From CAZJYI01 sp964550025 (GTDB lineage Bacteria; Verrucomicrobiota; Kiritimatiellia; UBA8416; CAYOBW01): a DNA stretch of 64,000 nucleotides. Shown here one piece after another: positions 37,201 through 47,200 of this stretch; position 1 is the stretch's first letter; every line of letters begins with the position of its first letter. The notes under the pieces were generated by a model. It had not been told where the DNA came from, made no database searches, and worked only from the letters and a program-made list of their open reading frames with translations. The stretch is taken from positions 23,588 to 87,587 of the forward strand of contig CAZJYI010000031.1 in assembly GCA_964550025.1 (NCBI GenBank). The letters run 5' to 3'. Position numbers and translations under genes: made by a program.

Positions 37201-37768
37201 GAACTACGTCTGGGCCACGAACGAGTTCGGCGCGGACCTGATCGCGGACGGCATCACCGTCGGGCTGACCGGCAATCCCTACGCGGGTGAGCAGGCCCAG
37301 TACCTGAAGCTGGTTGACACCGCCGTCGGCCCCCTCTACCCCGACCACGATGGCGACGGCGAGCCGGACTACAGCGATCCCGACGACGACAATGACGGGC
37401 TGCCCGACGACTTTGAGATCGCCAACGGGCTCAACCCCAAAGACGCGACGGGCGTGAACGGCGGCAGCGGCGACAAGGACGGCGACGGCATGAGCAACCT
37501 GGCCGAGTTCCGCGCCGGCACGGACCCCGACGATCCGAATTCCGTGCTCGAACTGACCCTCGAGCGGAACGGTGCGGCCGTCGAGGTCGGGTGGGACGCC
37601 GTGCTGGAGACGGACTACGAGCTGCAGAAGACGGGGAGCCTGGTGCCCGCGCCGCCTTCATGGACGCGCGTGCGGCTGGGCACCGCGCTCGGTTCGCAGC
37701 AGGGGGCAACGGACGGTGTGGGCGGCGACGGTAGCAGTGCGCACTACCGGGTGGTGGTGAAGCCGTAG
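31202..37768 (+). CDS. Secreted protein with two complete GH13 alpha-amylase modules
   Basis: The protein has 2188 residues. The ATG at 31202 follows GGAGG by 10 bases and begins the signal peptide KCRFLFPVLYLALVVLAPAEV. The first GH13 module (about 25-560) has the nucleophile in GLRLDAGKHVEW (about 258), the acid in IFAEIL (about 314) and the third acid in GHDEG (about 376). A middle region of Ig-like, Ca-binding (DSDGDGLPDN) and starch-binding-like segments follows (FVFHDGNGTWDNNDGDDW, CBM25-like). The second GH13 module (about 1420-1950) has GLRCDFAQG (about 1702), FMAESLDG (about 1732) and LTSHDEI (about 1811). The end carries thrombospondin-type Ca loops and a C-terminal beta domain. It should degrade starch or glycogen outside the cell. 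The stop lies at the first bases of a hairpin repeat. Confidence 0.9.
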   Translation: MKCRFLFPVLYLALVVLAPAEVMLQWFETEWDEIYRRLPEVAEIGYDYMWLPSPCKGPTGLGTKWGNVGYNLYDRFDLGDVPQRGSLATRYGTRGDLRNMVDKAHQCDVKIIPDIIMNHNGNGPDFRSYPGMRPEDFHLQWEQGHANSLNYKRGPRMDQWGHGDGYGGTLWQELVSLIDIRTEDHPTNPDRGRFTGGNNTPGWNFVGGTSFLRHPGQYDRYPYYPDGYGPELASEMLFRWIAWLGDAMDYDGLRLDAGKHVEWEFFGTRGQGFLHEAQWNFNRRRGYSDGNPDEADELFANYFAERDDALIFAEILSHWGEIEYWYGYGSNDRNPMRFLDYAIKKTADSALNGNIGNFHGYGKDFGPNNGIMYVWGHDEGPASKVDLGYAYILSHIGFPMVYFTGSNITWDDHNTRTWMRPGYDSKALGDQGNDIANLVWLHQQFARGAERDLYHDGDYLALERYDDSAEENKGLLVVALNDSGWDMQKDLYTTFSEGTILHDYTGHFLEDWGHGPGNVRVDSGGKVTVKVPGNGGQGWVGFAPLIPEQMGIDILQGGSPAPTMSWIVPGGIHGDDKPRNITRITASNFTVNARYSPPAGASVDAVMMKWGRGTNLTANYFSTERDSVSGLYESMTHGSATNHSLDIAITENNIPEGLNVIKCRAFVQRSDKQPALFNTETKVVYVDRRGPEVAVSRPTAGTTVHGDAVMEILNPDFTAYEMTVSVNGGTAESATMVMRGKWRYALRGLATGMHTAVVTTTEADWGDPRTQINSSTVSHAFTVVSNTVPVGLSIAHGTTNKLPFFDISVDVGGQSPDGVRLYWDGYELPFNDGALTHTFNGEIIHGNDPANVATDRLWGAFCNGDHFFEAVRVDGAVTSRAVHRVVFNLYGIKAIDSDGDGLPDNVEMPFIDSQGAPGADAPWPGDSNRDFIPNYGEQWTRLNPYNHSTFYSGQWDDSQDFDGDGYSNGEEVRAGYAEGNIYKYDIYNGASFPSGTPTVPSVAVWAPTHPLRGQNLAITYSPNQGPLEGAAQVLIHIGHSLKTQGEWKDVISTNMAASGTDWTYNYTVPTNATSVEFVFHDGNGTWDNNDGDDWHVTVQTATNTWFVMDGAADSDDYVVFPDTMKILAAVKNESLYVATWAVGESGGNNDHFIYVTDELNEATAMPWGKQGMIFFDTGSKPFLAAEGENDWEGWINVNGVDQNEPGGVLEGEINLADAFGSVPDAVYIAAISYGTGADPLNSQGPHTWNSDNNIDTMEFLRVPIASIRDEDLDGHFDGGSPEMWTVVNNNTNDANYGLRRMFLNETAGDTRDITVVLEPDAGGTNTVSDVQLFSNLNRRDYAVLPGEEDWDAITPATNDGYYRVYPMTPLGGGRYAVTVTVRKCGAYRINARYRVNGGDFVYYTDNGLRRDCAVVVSPEKALDLVMYELNPMFAEATNAAYEGRSTFADMVTANLDRPDVINTNHFTSLGVNMIWLQPIHPIGSEGRQIDPGTGAPYEPGSPYAVRNYWQVNSVLGDPDSTEQAMTEFSNFVQRLDESGVGVMLDGTFNHSAWDCEVGEVGVDMFGWATNAQDLIRDVRPAWYSKKDSYGEVATHYFSAATHDVAVAPDRIDFGKWPDAADFHFGVYDTLVQEPATDTNNAWASPWHKRYLFEEDRFDGFVSDATRELWRYFARYPLYWLEKTGHPAGTAPTESHRGIDGLRCDFAQGLPSHFWEYCINRTRSVKWDFVFMAESLDGYVEVNGSKRHGVGYRSARHFDVLNENLVFYWRDNFFSYYDQGSATPETYPTWQALDNRRNAFDVSPILLNLTSHDEILPSDNAYRILYAHATLAALDGVPMLFYGQEAGLQNYADAYAGVPNGDHNFDKYEENFGKWIPNFKRYNSMSRVWENRDFNIQGLYGRVNRARLRSPALRSQMNYFLARTGTSDYDPDIFAVAKFEQPGVSAATQDVVFVFVNNDFKGSTNRWASYKLDADYQGANWFGIDPARRYNLVNLLSPTPTNYVWATNEFGADLIADGITVGLTGNPYAGEQAQYLKLVDTAVGPLYPDHDGDGEPDYSDPDDDNDGLPDDFEIANGLNPKDATGVNGGSGDKDGDGMSNLAEFRAGTDPDDPNSVLELTLERNGAAVEVGWDAVLETDYELQKTGSLVPAPPSWTRVRLGTALGSQQGATDGVGGDGSSAHYRVVVKP

Positions 37769-37875
37769 CGCCGGCTTTCAAGCCGGTGACCGGTTGGGCC
37801 GGTTTCCAAGCCGGCACCCCCGCCGGACGGACCCCGGCGGGACAATTCACCCCGCAGAAGCGGGGCGCTACTCCA
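37765..37875. repeat. Third array of hairpin units, overlapping a stop codon
   Basis: Starting at GTAGCG, stems CCGGCTT/AAGCCGG, GGCCGG.../CCGGC, CCGCCGG/CCGGCGG and CCCCGC/GCGGGG follow one another, the last ending in CGCTAC. The first unit is nearly identical to the one at 3711-3734. The TAG of the leading GTAGCG is the stop codon of the double GH13 gene. Confidence 0.7.
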
Positions 37876-37985
37876 CTTTTGCCGTCTTGGATTCCCAAGA
37901 CAAGGAATGGCAGATCCGCGTGTACGAGTGCGTGTAAGAGTACGGATGAGAACACGGGACACTCCATCCCCTCCGTGGACAGGCG

Positions 37986-38081
37986 TGTAGCCACGAGCGC
38001 CAGTCTGGCCATAGCCTTGGCGACGGCGGATGAACGAGTGGATCTTGCCGCTCCGTCCACTCGCTCACGCTCGTGGCTACA
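37986..38081. repeat. 14-bp perfect inverted repeat around a GTAGCCACGAGCG element
   Basis: TGTAGCCACGAGCG at 37986-37999 is perfectly repeated in inverted form at 38068-38081. Between the arms lies CATAGCCTTGGCGACGGCGG, close to the GTAGCCTTGGCGAAGGCGG spacer in the tRNA array (16713-16731). It is another member of the dispersed repeat set, in the gap between two convergent giant genes. Confidence 0.7.
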
Positions 38082-38241
38082 GGGAAACCGGAATTGGGTG
38101 TCTGTCTCCCCCTCTCACCCGGCAGAACGCCTTCCCCTCCCCTGCCGGCTCCTGCCACTCGACCGCATCGCCCGCGTTCGACCACGCGCCCCTCGTCAGG
38201 TCCTCCGTCCGTTCGAGCTGCAGGCTCAGCCGCAACCTGCC
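38077..38241 (-). pseudogene. In-frame C-terminal domain remnant after the stop of the giant surface-protein gene
   Basis: Directly after the TGA of the 3655-residue gene, in the same frame, 54 codons read on to a TAG. They encode LRLSLQLERTEDLTRGAW and SNAGDAVEWQEPAGEGKAF. This matches, nearly residue for residue, the C-terminus of the beta-helix protein 11 kb away (LRLSLQLERADDLTGGVW, SNAGDAVEWIEPAGEGKAF). There is no start codon of its own. It is best read as the leftover end of a duplicated or replaced C-terminal domain. Confidence 0.8.
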
Positions 38242-41200
38242 TCACTGCCTCGCGCGCAGGCGGTAGTAGCCGGTTGCGGTCTTGTTGGTCTCGGTCAGGG
38301 TTGTGGTGCCGGGGCGGCCGGGGATGTCGGCGCGGAGAGTGATCCAGCGGGGGGTGAAGAGATTGCTGGAGAACTGCAGAAAATAGGTCCGGTTGCTTGC
38401 GGAGGGGAATTCGATGGTCCGCGCGGGAGGGTCGGTCGCAGTCACCTTGAGCCGGAAGACCGAGTTGGAGTCCCCGGGGTCCGTGCCGGCGATTCTCTCG
38501 TGAGCGTCGGCAACGCCGTCGCCGTCGCTGTCCCTCAATGTACGGAATTCGCCGACGGTCTGCGACCAGATGCTTGTGGCGGCGTTGGTCGCCATGAAGG
38601 TGAAGTAGAACGGTGAGTCCGCCGGCAGTCCCTGCACGACCAGCCCTACGTCCACTTGCGGAACGTCGGTGTACGAGCCGGCATGACGCATGTGGTCCCA
38701 GGAATTGGAGTCGGCGCCCCAGCAGGCATAGACCTCGAACACCGCGCCGGTCGCCAGCAGAATGCCGTTCAGCCGGGCCGCGTGCAGACTGAGCTCGGTT
38801 GCCTCGGTCGCGGTGACTCCGAGCAGGACGGGGCTGAAGTCGGTGAAGAAATTCCCGCTGCCGGCGTCGAGGATGTCCTGCGCGTTGTATGATAAGCCGC
38901 CACCGGCCTTCCAACGCGCTCGCATCGTCTCGCCACCGCCGTTTTCCCAGAAACCGATCGCTATGGGAACTTCTCCCGCCGGCAGCACGGCGCTACCCGC
39001 CGCTGAGCGATCGCCGTGGGCGCCCAGGTTGCTGACGATCCTCTCACCCGGATCGGCAAAACTGCCGTTGCCGTTGAGGTCGAGATAGATCACGCTGCCG
39101 TCGTCGCTCAGGGTGCCGAAGGAGTGAGGGCCGCCATCGGTCTTGATAACGCCCTCCCAGTGGATGAGGATCGTGTCGCCGTGGGTGAGCACGGGATAGT
39201 GGGCGTCCATTGCCGCCCAATCCGTGTAGTCCAGCCGGTCCCGCAGAATGTAGCTTGCATCCGGTTCGCGGGCCTGGATGGCGCTGATCGGGTTGATCCA
39301 CTGGTCGCCCTGGAGGTTATCGTACACGCGTGCCTTCAGCCCCGGCTCGCCTACCGTATCCGGCGGCGTCAGGAAACGCACGGACCGCTCGGCGCAGCTC
39401 GTTCCGTAGGGATTGTCGGCAAACGTCCTGTAGTGGTAGGCGCGCCCATAGTACAGGCCGGCGATTTCGGTTGAGAAAGCGGTCTGCCCCATGTCGCCAA
39501 CGAGTACGCGATGGTCCCACGCGTTGGATTCCGCACCGCCGTCTTCGTCGCCCCAGCAGATGGTGACACGGGCGGATAGCCCGTTGGTCAGGGCACCGTG
39601 CAGGACGGCGCCGCCGGCGACAGTTTCAGCACCGGCACCGTTGTTCACGCCGGGCGGGCCGGGGGTGACGAATGACGCGGTTGTGAAGGACCATGCGGTG
39701 CCGTGTGCATTGGCGGCGCGATAGCGGTAGAACCAAGTGCTATTGGGCGAGAGGTTGGTGACGGCTTCCGCGTAGTCGGCGGGCGTTGCCAGCGCGTTTG
39801 TGCCGAGGTAGCGTTGGTTCGCCCACGTGAGGTTGGTTCCGGCGTCGGCCGTGTCCCAGTACATCCACACCTCGACCGGGGCAGAACCGGTGGCGATCAG
39901 CGTGCCGCACAGGGTCGCACTCCTATCCGTAATGTCCGTGGCGCCGTACGCGTTGGAAATGCGCGGCAGATTGACGTCTACCAGCTCGGGCGGTCCGTAT
40001 TCGACGAATGCGCCGCCGGACTGGTTGACCCAACTCGCCCGATACCAGTCGTCGGACCGCGCCGCATCGGCGATGCGGACTTCGTCCACGCGGCCGTCGA
40101 AGCGCTGGCTGGTCCACGACGTACCGCCGGCTCCGAGCTGCAGCTCGCCGCCGTTGTTGACGGCTACGGCGCTGACCGTGCGAACGTGCGCCCCGTTGAC
40201 GTAGAAGCGGCCGTTCGAGCCCTGCCGCACATAGGCCACGTGCGTCCACTCGCCGTCCGGTATGCCGGTGCCGCTCGCCTTCCATTGTCCCGCCGTCCAT
40301 GCCTGCAGCTCGTTGGCGCCGCCGCTACGGATACCGAACATGAATCCGTAACGGTTGTATGTGCCGACAAACATCTCGTCCTGGCTGCCGATGTCGTCGG
40401 AGCAGATCCAGCCGCTGATCGAGTAATCGCCGGAGAGCGTGAACCTTGCGTGGTCGGGAACGGCGATGTAGTCGTTGTCGGCGTCGAAATCGTTGGCGGC
40501 CGCGAGCATGCCGCCGGCCGGTGTGACGCTGCCCCTGGCCGTACCGTGAAACGCGTTGGCGCTTGAATCGCGGGCGTCGGTCTGCCCCATATGCCAGACG
40601 CCGACAAAATCCGTCCACACGGCGCCGTTGGTTGCGTATCGGGGCAGGGAGAGCGCGGCGTTGCCCCAGTAGGCCCAAACGTAGTCCGCGCCGGTCGGTT
40701 CCAGCTCGGGGATGCACACCCACACCGTCGATGTACCGCCCACATCCCATTGCTCGATCTCGAACGGCAGGATCGTTCCATCGGGATCGGTGAAGCGCAG
40801 GTCGTGGCCCTCGGCGGATGCGAACAGCGCGTAGGAGAAACCGGTGCGGTGAGCGCCCAACTCGATGACGGCGGGAAAGTTGGTGAGCACCCGACCCGAA
40901 TCGTATCCGGGAAAGCTGATCCGCATGCGTTGAGCGGACTCGAACACGTCAGCGGCGGTGAGCACGGCCCCGGCAGGCTCCGCCCACATGGTCTCGGCGG
41001 CGTTGGTGGCGCTGAAGGCATAATACAGCATCTCCTCGCCGGGCAGCTCGTGTAGGGTCCGGCTGAAGTCAACGTGATCCACGTTGGTGAAAACGCCCAC
41101 GGAGACCGCGTTCGGCCAGCCGTTCGTGCCGTAGTCCCGGTCGCCCCAGTGCGCCCATACCTCGAACACCGCACCCGAGGCGGCCAGCGATCCGTGCAGG

Positions 41201-44200
41201 CGCACGCTGCCCGGCTTGATCTCCGTGGCCGGGCCGTTGGCGATGTCCAGGTCGGCGGCGGCAACGCCGTTGGTCGGCAGGTGACGGAAGAGCACGCCCC
41301 GACCGTCGTCTTCCGGGTAGACGTAGTCGCCGCCCTGCGGCCGTGACGCCTCCTGGATGTCGTAGGCCATGCCAAAGCCCTTGGTTGAAGTCCATCCGTT
41401 GTTGGCGACCGGCCCGGCGCCGCCGCCTCCGTTGCTCATGCGCAGCTCGAAGTCGTACCATCCGCGTGATTTGGTGATGGGGCCCGAGCCGGCCGGCGTA
41501 TTCCATGAGCTGTTGTTGATCACGGCCGTGCCGTCGATCGTCAGGTGCGTCTTGTCGTCGATGTTCTCCGCGAAGTATGCCGTGCGTCCGTCGAGAAACA
41601 CCTGTCCCGTGTAGACCCAGGTCCGGTTGCCGGCCCAGGGCGGCGTTGTCCGGAGAGCGCCGGCGTGAGGCCCCATGTACACGGCCGTTGCGGGGTTGGG
41701 CGCAAAGCTCATGTTGCCGTCCAGGGGGCCGCCAAGAAGGCCGGGTGCGAATCCTGAGCCAGGGCGCGCGGACAGGAAGGTGGACGACTCCACCGACCAG
41801 CTCTCGCCGTAGCCGTTCGTGACATGGCAGCGGTAGTGGTAGCGCACGCCGTAGAGGAGGCCGGTTGCAAGAGCCTGGAAGGAGCCCCAGCCGTCAACCG
41901 GCCCCACCGATACGGCCGCGGCCCAGCTCGACCCGTTCGTCCCCCCGTCTTCGGGACCGAAGTAGATCCTCACGTCCGCCGGGCTGGCGTTTGTGAGACG
42001 GCCGTGCAGCGTTACGCGGCCCTCTTCCGGGTCGGTTACGCCGGAGTTCGCGACGGCGGGCGTCCCGATGGTGTAGAAGCCGGACGCGGCCCAGTTCTCC
42101 CCCTCGGCGTTGATCGTGCGGTAGGCGTAGTAGTAGTGCGTGTTGGCCCTCAGACCGGACGCGAACGACGACAGGTCCGAATCGCGGACGCCTGGCGCCG
42201 CGCCGAGGGCGTTGGTGTTGGCCCAGTCGCTGGCGTTCGTGCCTCCGTCCTCAGTGCCCCAGTAGACTTCCACCACGCTCGGCGCCGTTCCCGTCGACGT
42301 CAGGCGCGCGGTCAGCCACGCTGAGGAGTCGGTGACATTGGTCGCCCCGTAAACGATCAGAATCGCGGGCACGTCAGGGTCGTCTGCTTCCACCCGCCCA
42401 TACTGATTGAAGACCTCGTTCGATGCCATGTTGAGCCACACGGCGCGAACCCAGTCCGCCGAGCGCGGCACAGCGGAAATGCGCGCTTCGTCCAGCAGAC
42501 CGTCGTACGCATTGCCCCCCAGGTCCGAGCCGATGTCCACCGGCTCGGTGGATGTCTCGTAGCCCAGATCGTTGATGACGCGCTCGTCGCCGTTCTTGTA
42601 CACGCGGATCTTCCCGGCGGCTGGGTCGAAGACGGCGGCGATGTGCTGCCAGGCGTTCAGGTCGGCCGATTGCGCCGCGAACTGGTTGTTGCCCGAATAG
42701 ACCTCCCAGCGCGGCGCACTGTCCAGCACCAGCGACCAATCCCAACCGCCGTTGTCGGCATCGAAGACGCGCTCGTAGTTGCCGTTGGCGGTGTGCGGCC
42801 GTGCCCACGCGCTGAACGTCAGGCCCGCGCTCGTCGCTGTCTGGTCGGTTTCCACCGGTGTGTCCACACCGTCGTCACCACCGTCGAAATCCAGCGCACC
42901 GGCGACGACTCCCGCCACGCGGTCGGCATCGTTCATGTTCCTGAGCGTGCCGTGCGCCGCGTTGGTCGAGCTGTCGCTCGTGAACGTCCCATTGGTCTCG
43001 GCGAAGTGGTAGACGGCCTGGTAGCCGGACGCGAACGTCGCACCGTTGGTGGTTGATGGGAACGCTGTCGCCACGGAGTTGCCCCAATAGGCCCACACCG
43101 CCGTCGAGCCGGCTTCAAGACGAGGCGGTCTGACCCATACGGCGGAGTCGCCGTCCGTGTCCCAACGCTCGATCTCATAGTCGAGCACAACGTGCTTGTC
43201 CGCATCGGTGAAGCGCAGGTCGCCACCGCCGGGCAGCTCGAACTGTCCGTAGTCGAACCCGGCACGCGACGCGTTGAACACGACCAGCACCGGGAAGCTC
43301 GTCAGCGCGGTCTGCCCGTCGTAGCCGTCGAAGTCGATCCGCATCCGGTGGGACCAGTCGGCCAGGTGGACGTCCGCGTCGTCGTCCTCGATAACGCACG
43401 TGGCCTGCCCATCGGCGATGGTGGCGAGAACGGGGTTGCTCAGGTTCACGCGGAACGCCTCGGCGGGCAGCTCGTCCAGCACGTCGCCAATCAACGCGAT
43501 CCGCACAATGCCGGTGCGCAGTCCGGCGGGTACGACTAGAACGTCCGTGGCCGCCACGTAGTCCAGCCCGGCCAGTGCAGTGCCGTCTTGAGTCGTGTAG
43601 CTAACCGCAACGTCCACCGCGCTGGTGGCGGAGAGATGCACCGACAGCTCGGCCATAGTGTGCCCCAGGTCGCCTTCACGAACGCGCGCGTCCACGATCG
43701 ACAGGGCGGTCAGTACGGTCGTGAAGTTGGTGGTTGCATCGGCCCAGTCGCTGCCGGCGGCGTTGGACGCGAAGGCCCGGTAGTAGTAGGTCTGGCTGGC
43801 CAGCAGACCTTCAACGGCGACGGAGAACGGACCTTCCGGCAACACGCCGAGATCGTTTGTGTGGGCCCACGCCACGTGGTTCGTGCCTCCGTCCGCCTCG
43901 CCCCAGTACACGGTAACGTCGGCCGTGTCGCCGTACCGCAGCTCGCCATTGAGCGTGGCCGCGTATTCCGTGATGCCGGTCGCGGTCAGGTTCTCCACCA
44001 GTGGATCGTCGCTGATGACATGCGCGGTAACGCTGTCGTGGCCGCCGGGCAGGGCGTGTTCGACCGAGGCAATGCTGACGACGATCGACTCCGGCCGTTC
44101 GAGCAGCTCATCGTCGACTCCGTTGAGATTCATCGCCGCCGATACGGAGCCGGCCGCGATCGTGAGGATGGTGGTCGTGGCCGTGTAGTCAACGCCAAAC

Positions 44201-47200
44201 AGCGCCTGCCCGCCAAAGTCCAGGTTGACCGTGACGTTGGACGCGGAGACGACCGCCAGTGTTGCCTCGACGGTCGCACTGCCGCCGCTTTCCTGTATGA
44301 GCTCGTTGGAGAGGGAGAGGGAGACCTCGGTGGGGGCGGTATGGAAGTTGGTGGCACTGCGCGCCCACGCGGCGCCGAAGTCGTTCGAGGCAAAGCAGCG
44401 GTAGTAGTAGGTTGCATTGGCGAGCAAGTCGTCGATGGCGCCGTCGAAGGTGTCGAGCTGCCATCCAAGCGACTGCACGGCATCCCACTGCGTCGAGGTC
44501 TGTCCCCCGTCGGTCAGTCCCCAAAAGATGTGCGCGTAGGCCTGCCCGTTCCGGGTTATGCGGCCATGTAGCCGGGCCGTGGCGGCGCCGATCGCGTCGG
44601 CCGGTTCGTTCAGCACCGATGCCACCACCACACGGGTGACACGGGACGTGCTCACCCCAGCGTCAAAAGTGCAGACTGCGGTCAAGTCGTAGTCGCCTTC
44701 GCCCCCGGCGAAGTCCACCAGGCCGACGTAAGGAGCGTCCGTATCTGCACCGGCGCTGCCGCCGTCCACGAAGAACTCGACCTGTTGGATCGCCCCGGCG
44801 ATCCGGTTGGTATCGATCGAAACCTCGACCGGGATCGACGATGAGCTGAAAAGGGTGGCGCCGAACTCGGGGCGCGTGATGGCAATCTCCGGATCGGCCA
44901 GCCCGGGCGAAGGATGGAAGCCTGCCGTCCAGCGGGACGGTTCGTTGCCTTCGGGCTGGGGGTCGGTGCGCACCAGGGACTTCCCCAGGCCGTCGGCTAC
45001 GGTCGGCCAGGGATCGCGATCGAAGAAGATGACTTCATCAACGATGATCCAGGATATCCGGCCGGTGATCGCATCTTCCTGCGGTTTCTCTACCGCCAGT
45101 CGTCCGCCGTGGTTGGAGAGTTTTCCGCCATAGGGGCCGAGGATGGTGACCTCACCCGGCGCCAGGCCGTAGGTCGCGCGGAACTCGCCCAGGGCGGCGC
45201 TGTCGGCCGGATCGAACGACACGAGCACGAGGGACGCACCTGCCGCCAGTGTGGTATTGGACGGAAAGGCGTAGGACACGTCGCCGTCGATGCGCCAGCA
45301 ACCGGCGAGCGTTTCGAGCCCTACCAGGACCGACCCGACATTGCGCAGTTCGATGTACTCATCGTGCTCGTTGTCTTCAGGGTGCAGCGGTGTGGGCCGA
45401 GGATGGTACATCACCTCGGAGATGACGACCGACGGGGAGGGCGCCGCGTTGGCCGAACCCCTCGTCGGCAGCATGGCGACCCAGTCCGCATCTCCGTCCC
45501 TGTAACGTCCCAGCGTTTCGCCGTTAACCTGTCCCTTGTAACGCACGGCGTCGGCCACGCGGTCGTCGTCCGTGCCGGGGAGGTAGGAGAGGAAGAGCTG
45601 CTCGCCGGCCTTGTCGAGGCCGAAGCCGGTGTTGGTGGGATTGTGGAAGCCGGTGACCTCGTCAAAGTCGATCCACTCGCCGGCGGCAACTGAGAGGTTG
45701 GTGGGGATGGCCCATTTCTTGAGCTCGTAGCGGTCGTCGCTAAGGTACCAGTGCGCCAGGTGGACCGTGTGGCCGGAGCGGTTGAACAGCTCGATCCAGT
45801 CGTTGGAGTCCAGCCCCGGGGCATCGGTGTGCGCGGCGAACTCGTTCAGGACGACAGACACAACGGGGGCCGGATCGGCCGCGCCGGGAGACCCGTCGCT
45901 GTAGGCGCTGGCGCGCCAGTGGCGGCCGTAGTCGAGCGACTCCGCGTCCTGGCCGGTGTTGCTCAGCGGCACGAGCGAGTGCCCGGCGCCGTCGGTGCTG
46001 ACCGGCCAACCGCGCGCATCGTTGTACGTGAGATTGAGAAGCGTGACGCCGTTGATGTCTTTGAGGCGTACGGTTTCGCCGCCGTTGTCGAGCTCGCCAT
46101 CGTATTCCCCGGCGATCGTCATACCCGCCGCGCCGGGGTAGCGGTTGCTGAACGCAGCCAGGCTCTCCACTACGAGCACGTGCGCACCCGGCGCCAGCGC
46201 CGGCACGGAGCCCTGGGAAAAGTCGAAGTCAATGCCGCCCGTCAAGCGCAGACCGACCAGCCCTACCGTAGCGGCAGAACTGTTGACCAGTTCGATGAAC
46301 TCGTAGTCCGTGGCCGAATGCCCGCCGTTGGTTTCCACGCCGACTGGTCTGCGCGGATGATACATCAGTTCGCTCACCCGCAGCGGGGACGGACCGTCGA
46401 CCGTAAAGATGGCCTGTTCCAGGGCCGACCAGGTTCCGTCCGGCGCGCGCGCCCGCGCCTTGACGCGTACGCTGTACTGCAGCGGCACGGGGCCTGCGTA
46501 GAGGATCCCCCGGATGTCGCCCGTCAGGTACTCGCGCGGGTCGGTACCGTCCAGGGTGTAGTAGATCGGTTGGTCTGCCGTCATGGTCAACTCGAAGCCG
46601 GGCGTCAGGGTTCCACCGCGTTGGCTGAAAACGGGTGCGTCGATCGACGGGTAGAGGTTTGCGTTGCGGAGCTGGCCGAGAACGGTGTTATTGCGGTTGG
46701 CGAGGTAGTTGATTTTGCCGTTCTTGCGACTGAGCCAGCTCGAGTGGCCGATGTGTCCCCAGCGGGCACTTTCCAGGATCACGCCGTACTCCATGCTGTC
46801 GCACAGGTCGCGGAACAACTGCTGTGCAGGGGACGGTGTGAGGACGCCATCGTGGAACATGGCGCGGTGGGCAACGTCGCCGAAGAGCAGGTTGTATTCG
46901 GCGTTGGCGCGCAGCCGGCCGTGCGGCGTGGCGATGCCGTTGTTGACTCCCGTGCGGTCCCCGTTTTGGAAGGAGCCTTCTCCGTCCCAGATGAACGACT
47001 TGTAGCCCGTGCTTTCTTCGTCGCGTTGACGAGCGGCGTACCAGTTGTGGTGCGGCCAGTCACCCATGCCGAGGTAGATGTTGGCCAGCATGTAGTCGAT
47101 GTAGTTGGGTACGTCGAGGTAGTGCGGGTAATCCGGGTTACGCGTGCCGTCGGGGTTGCGTCCCTGGAGCTGCAGGTACTTGTCATTGTTCGCCATGCCC

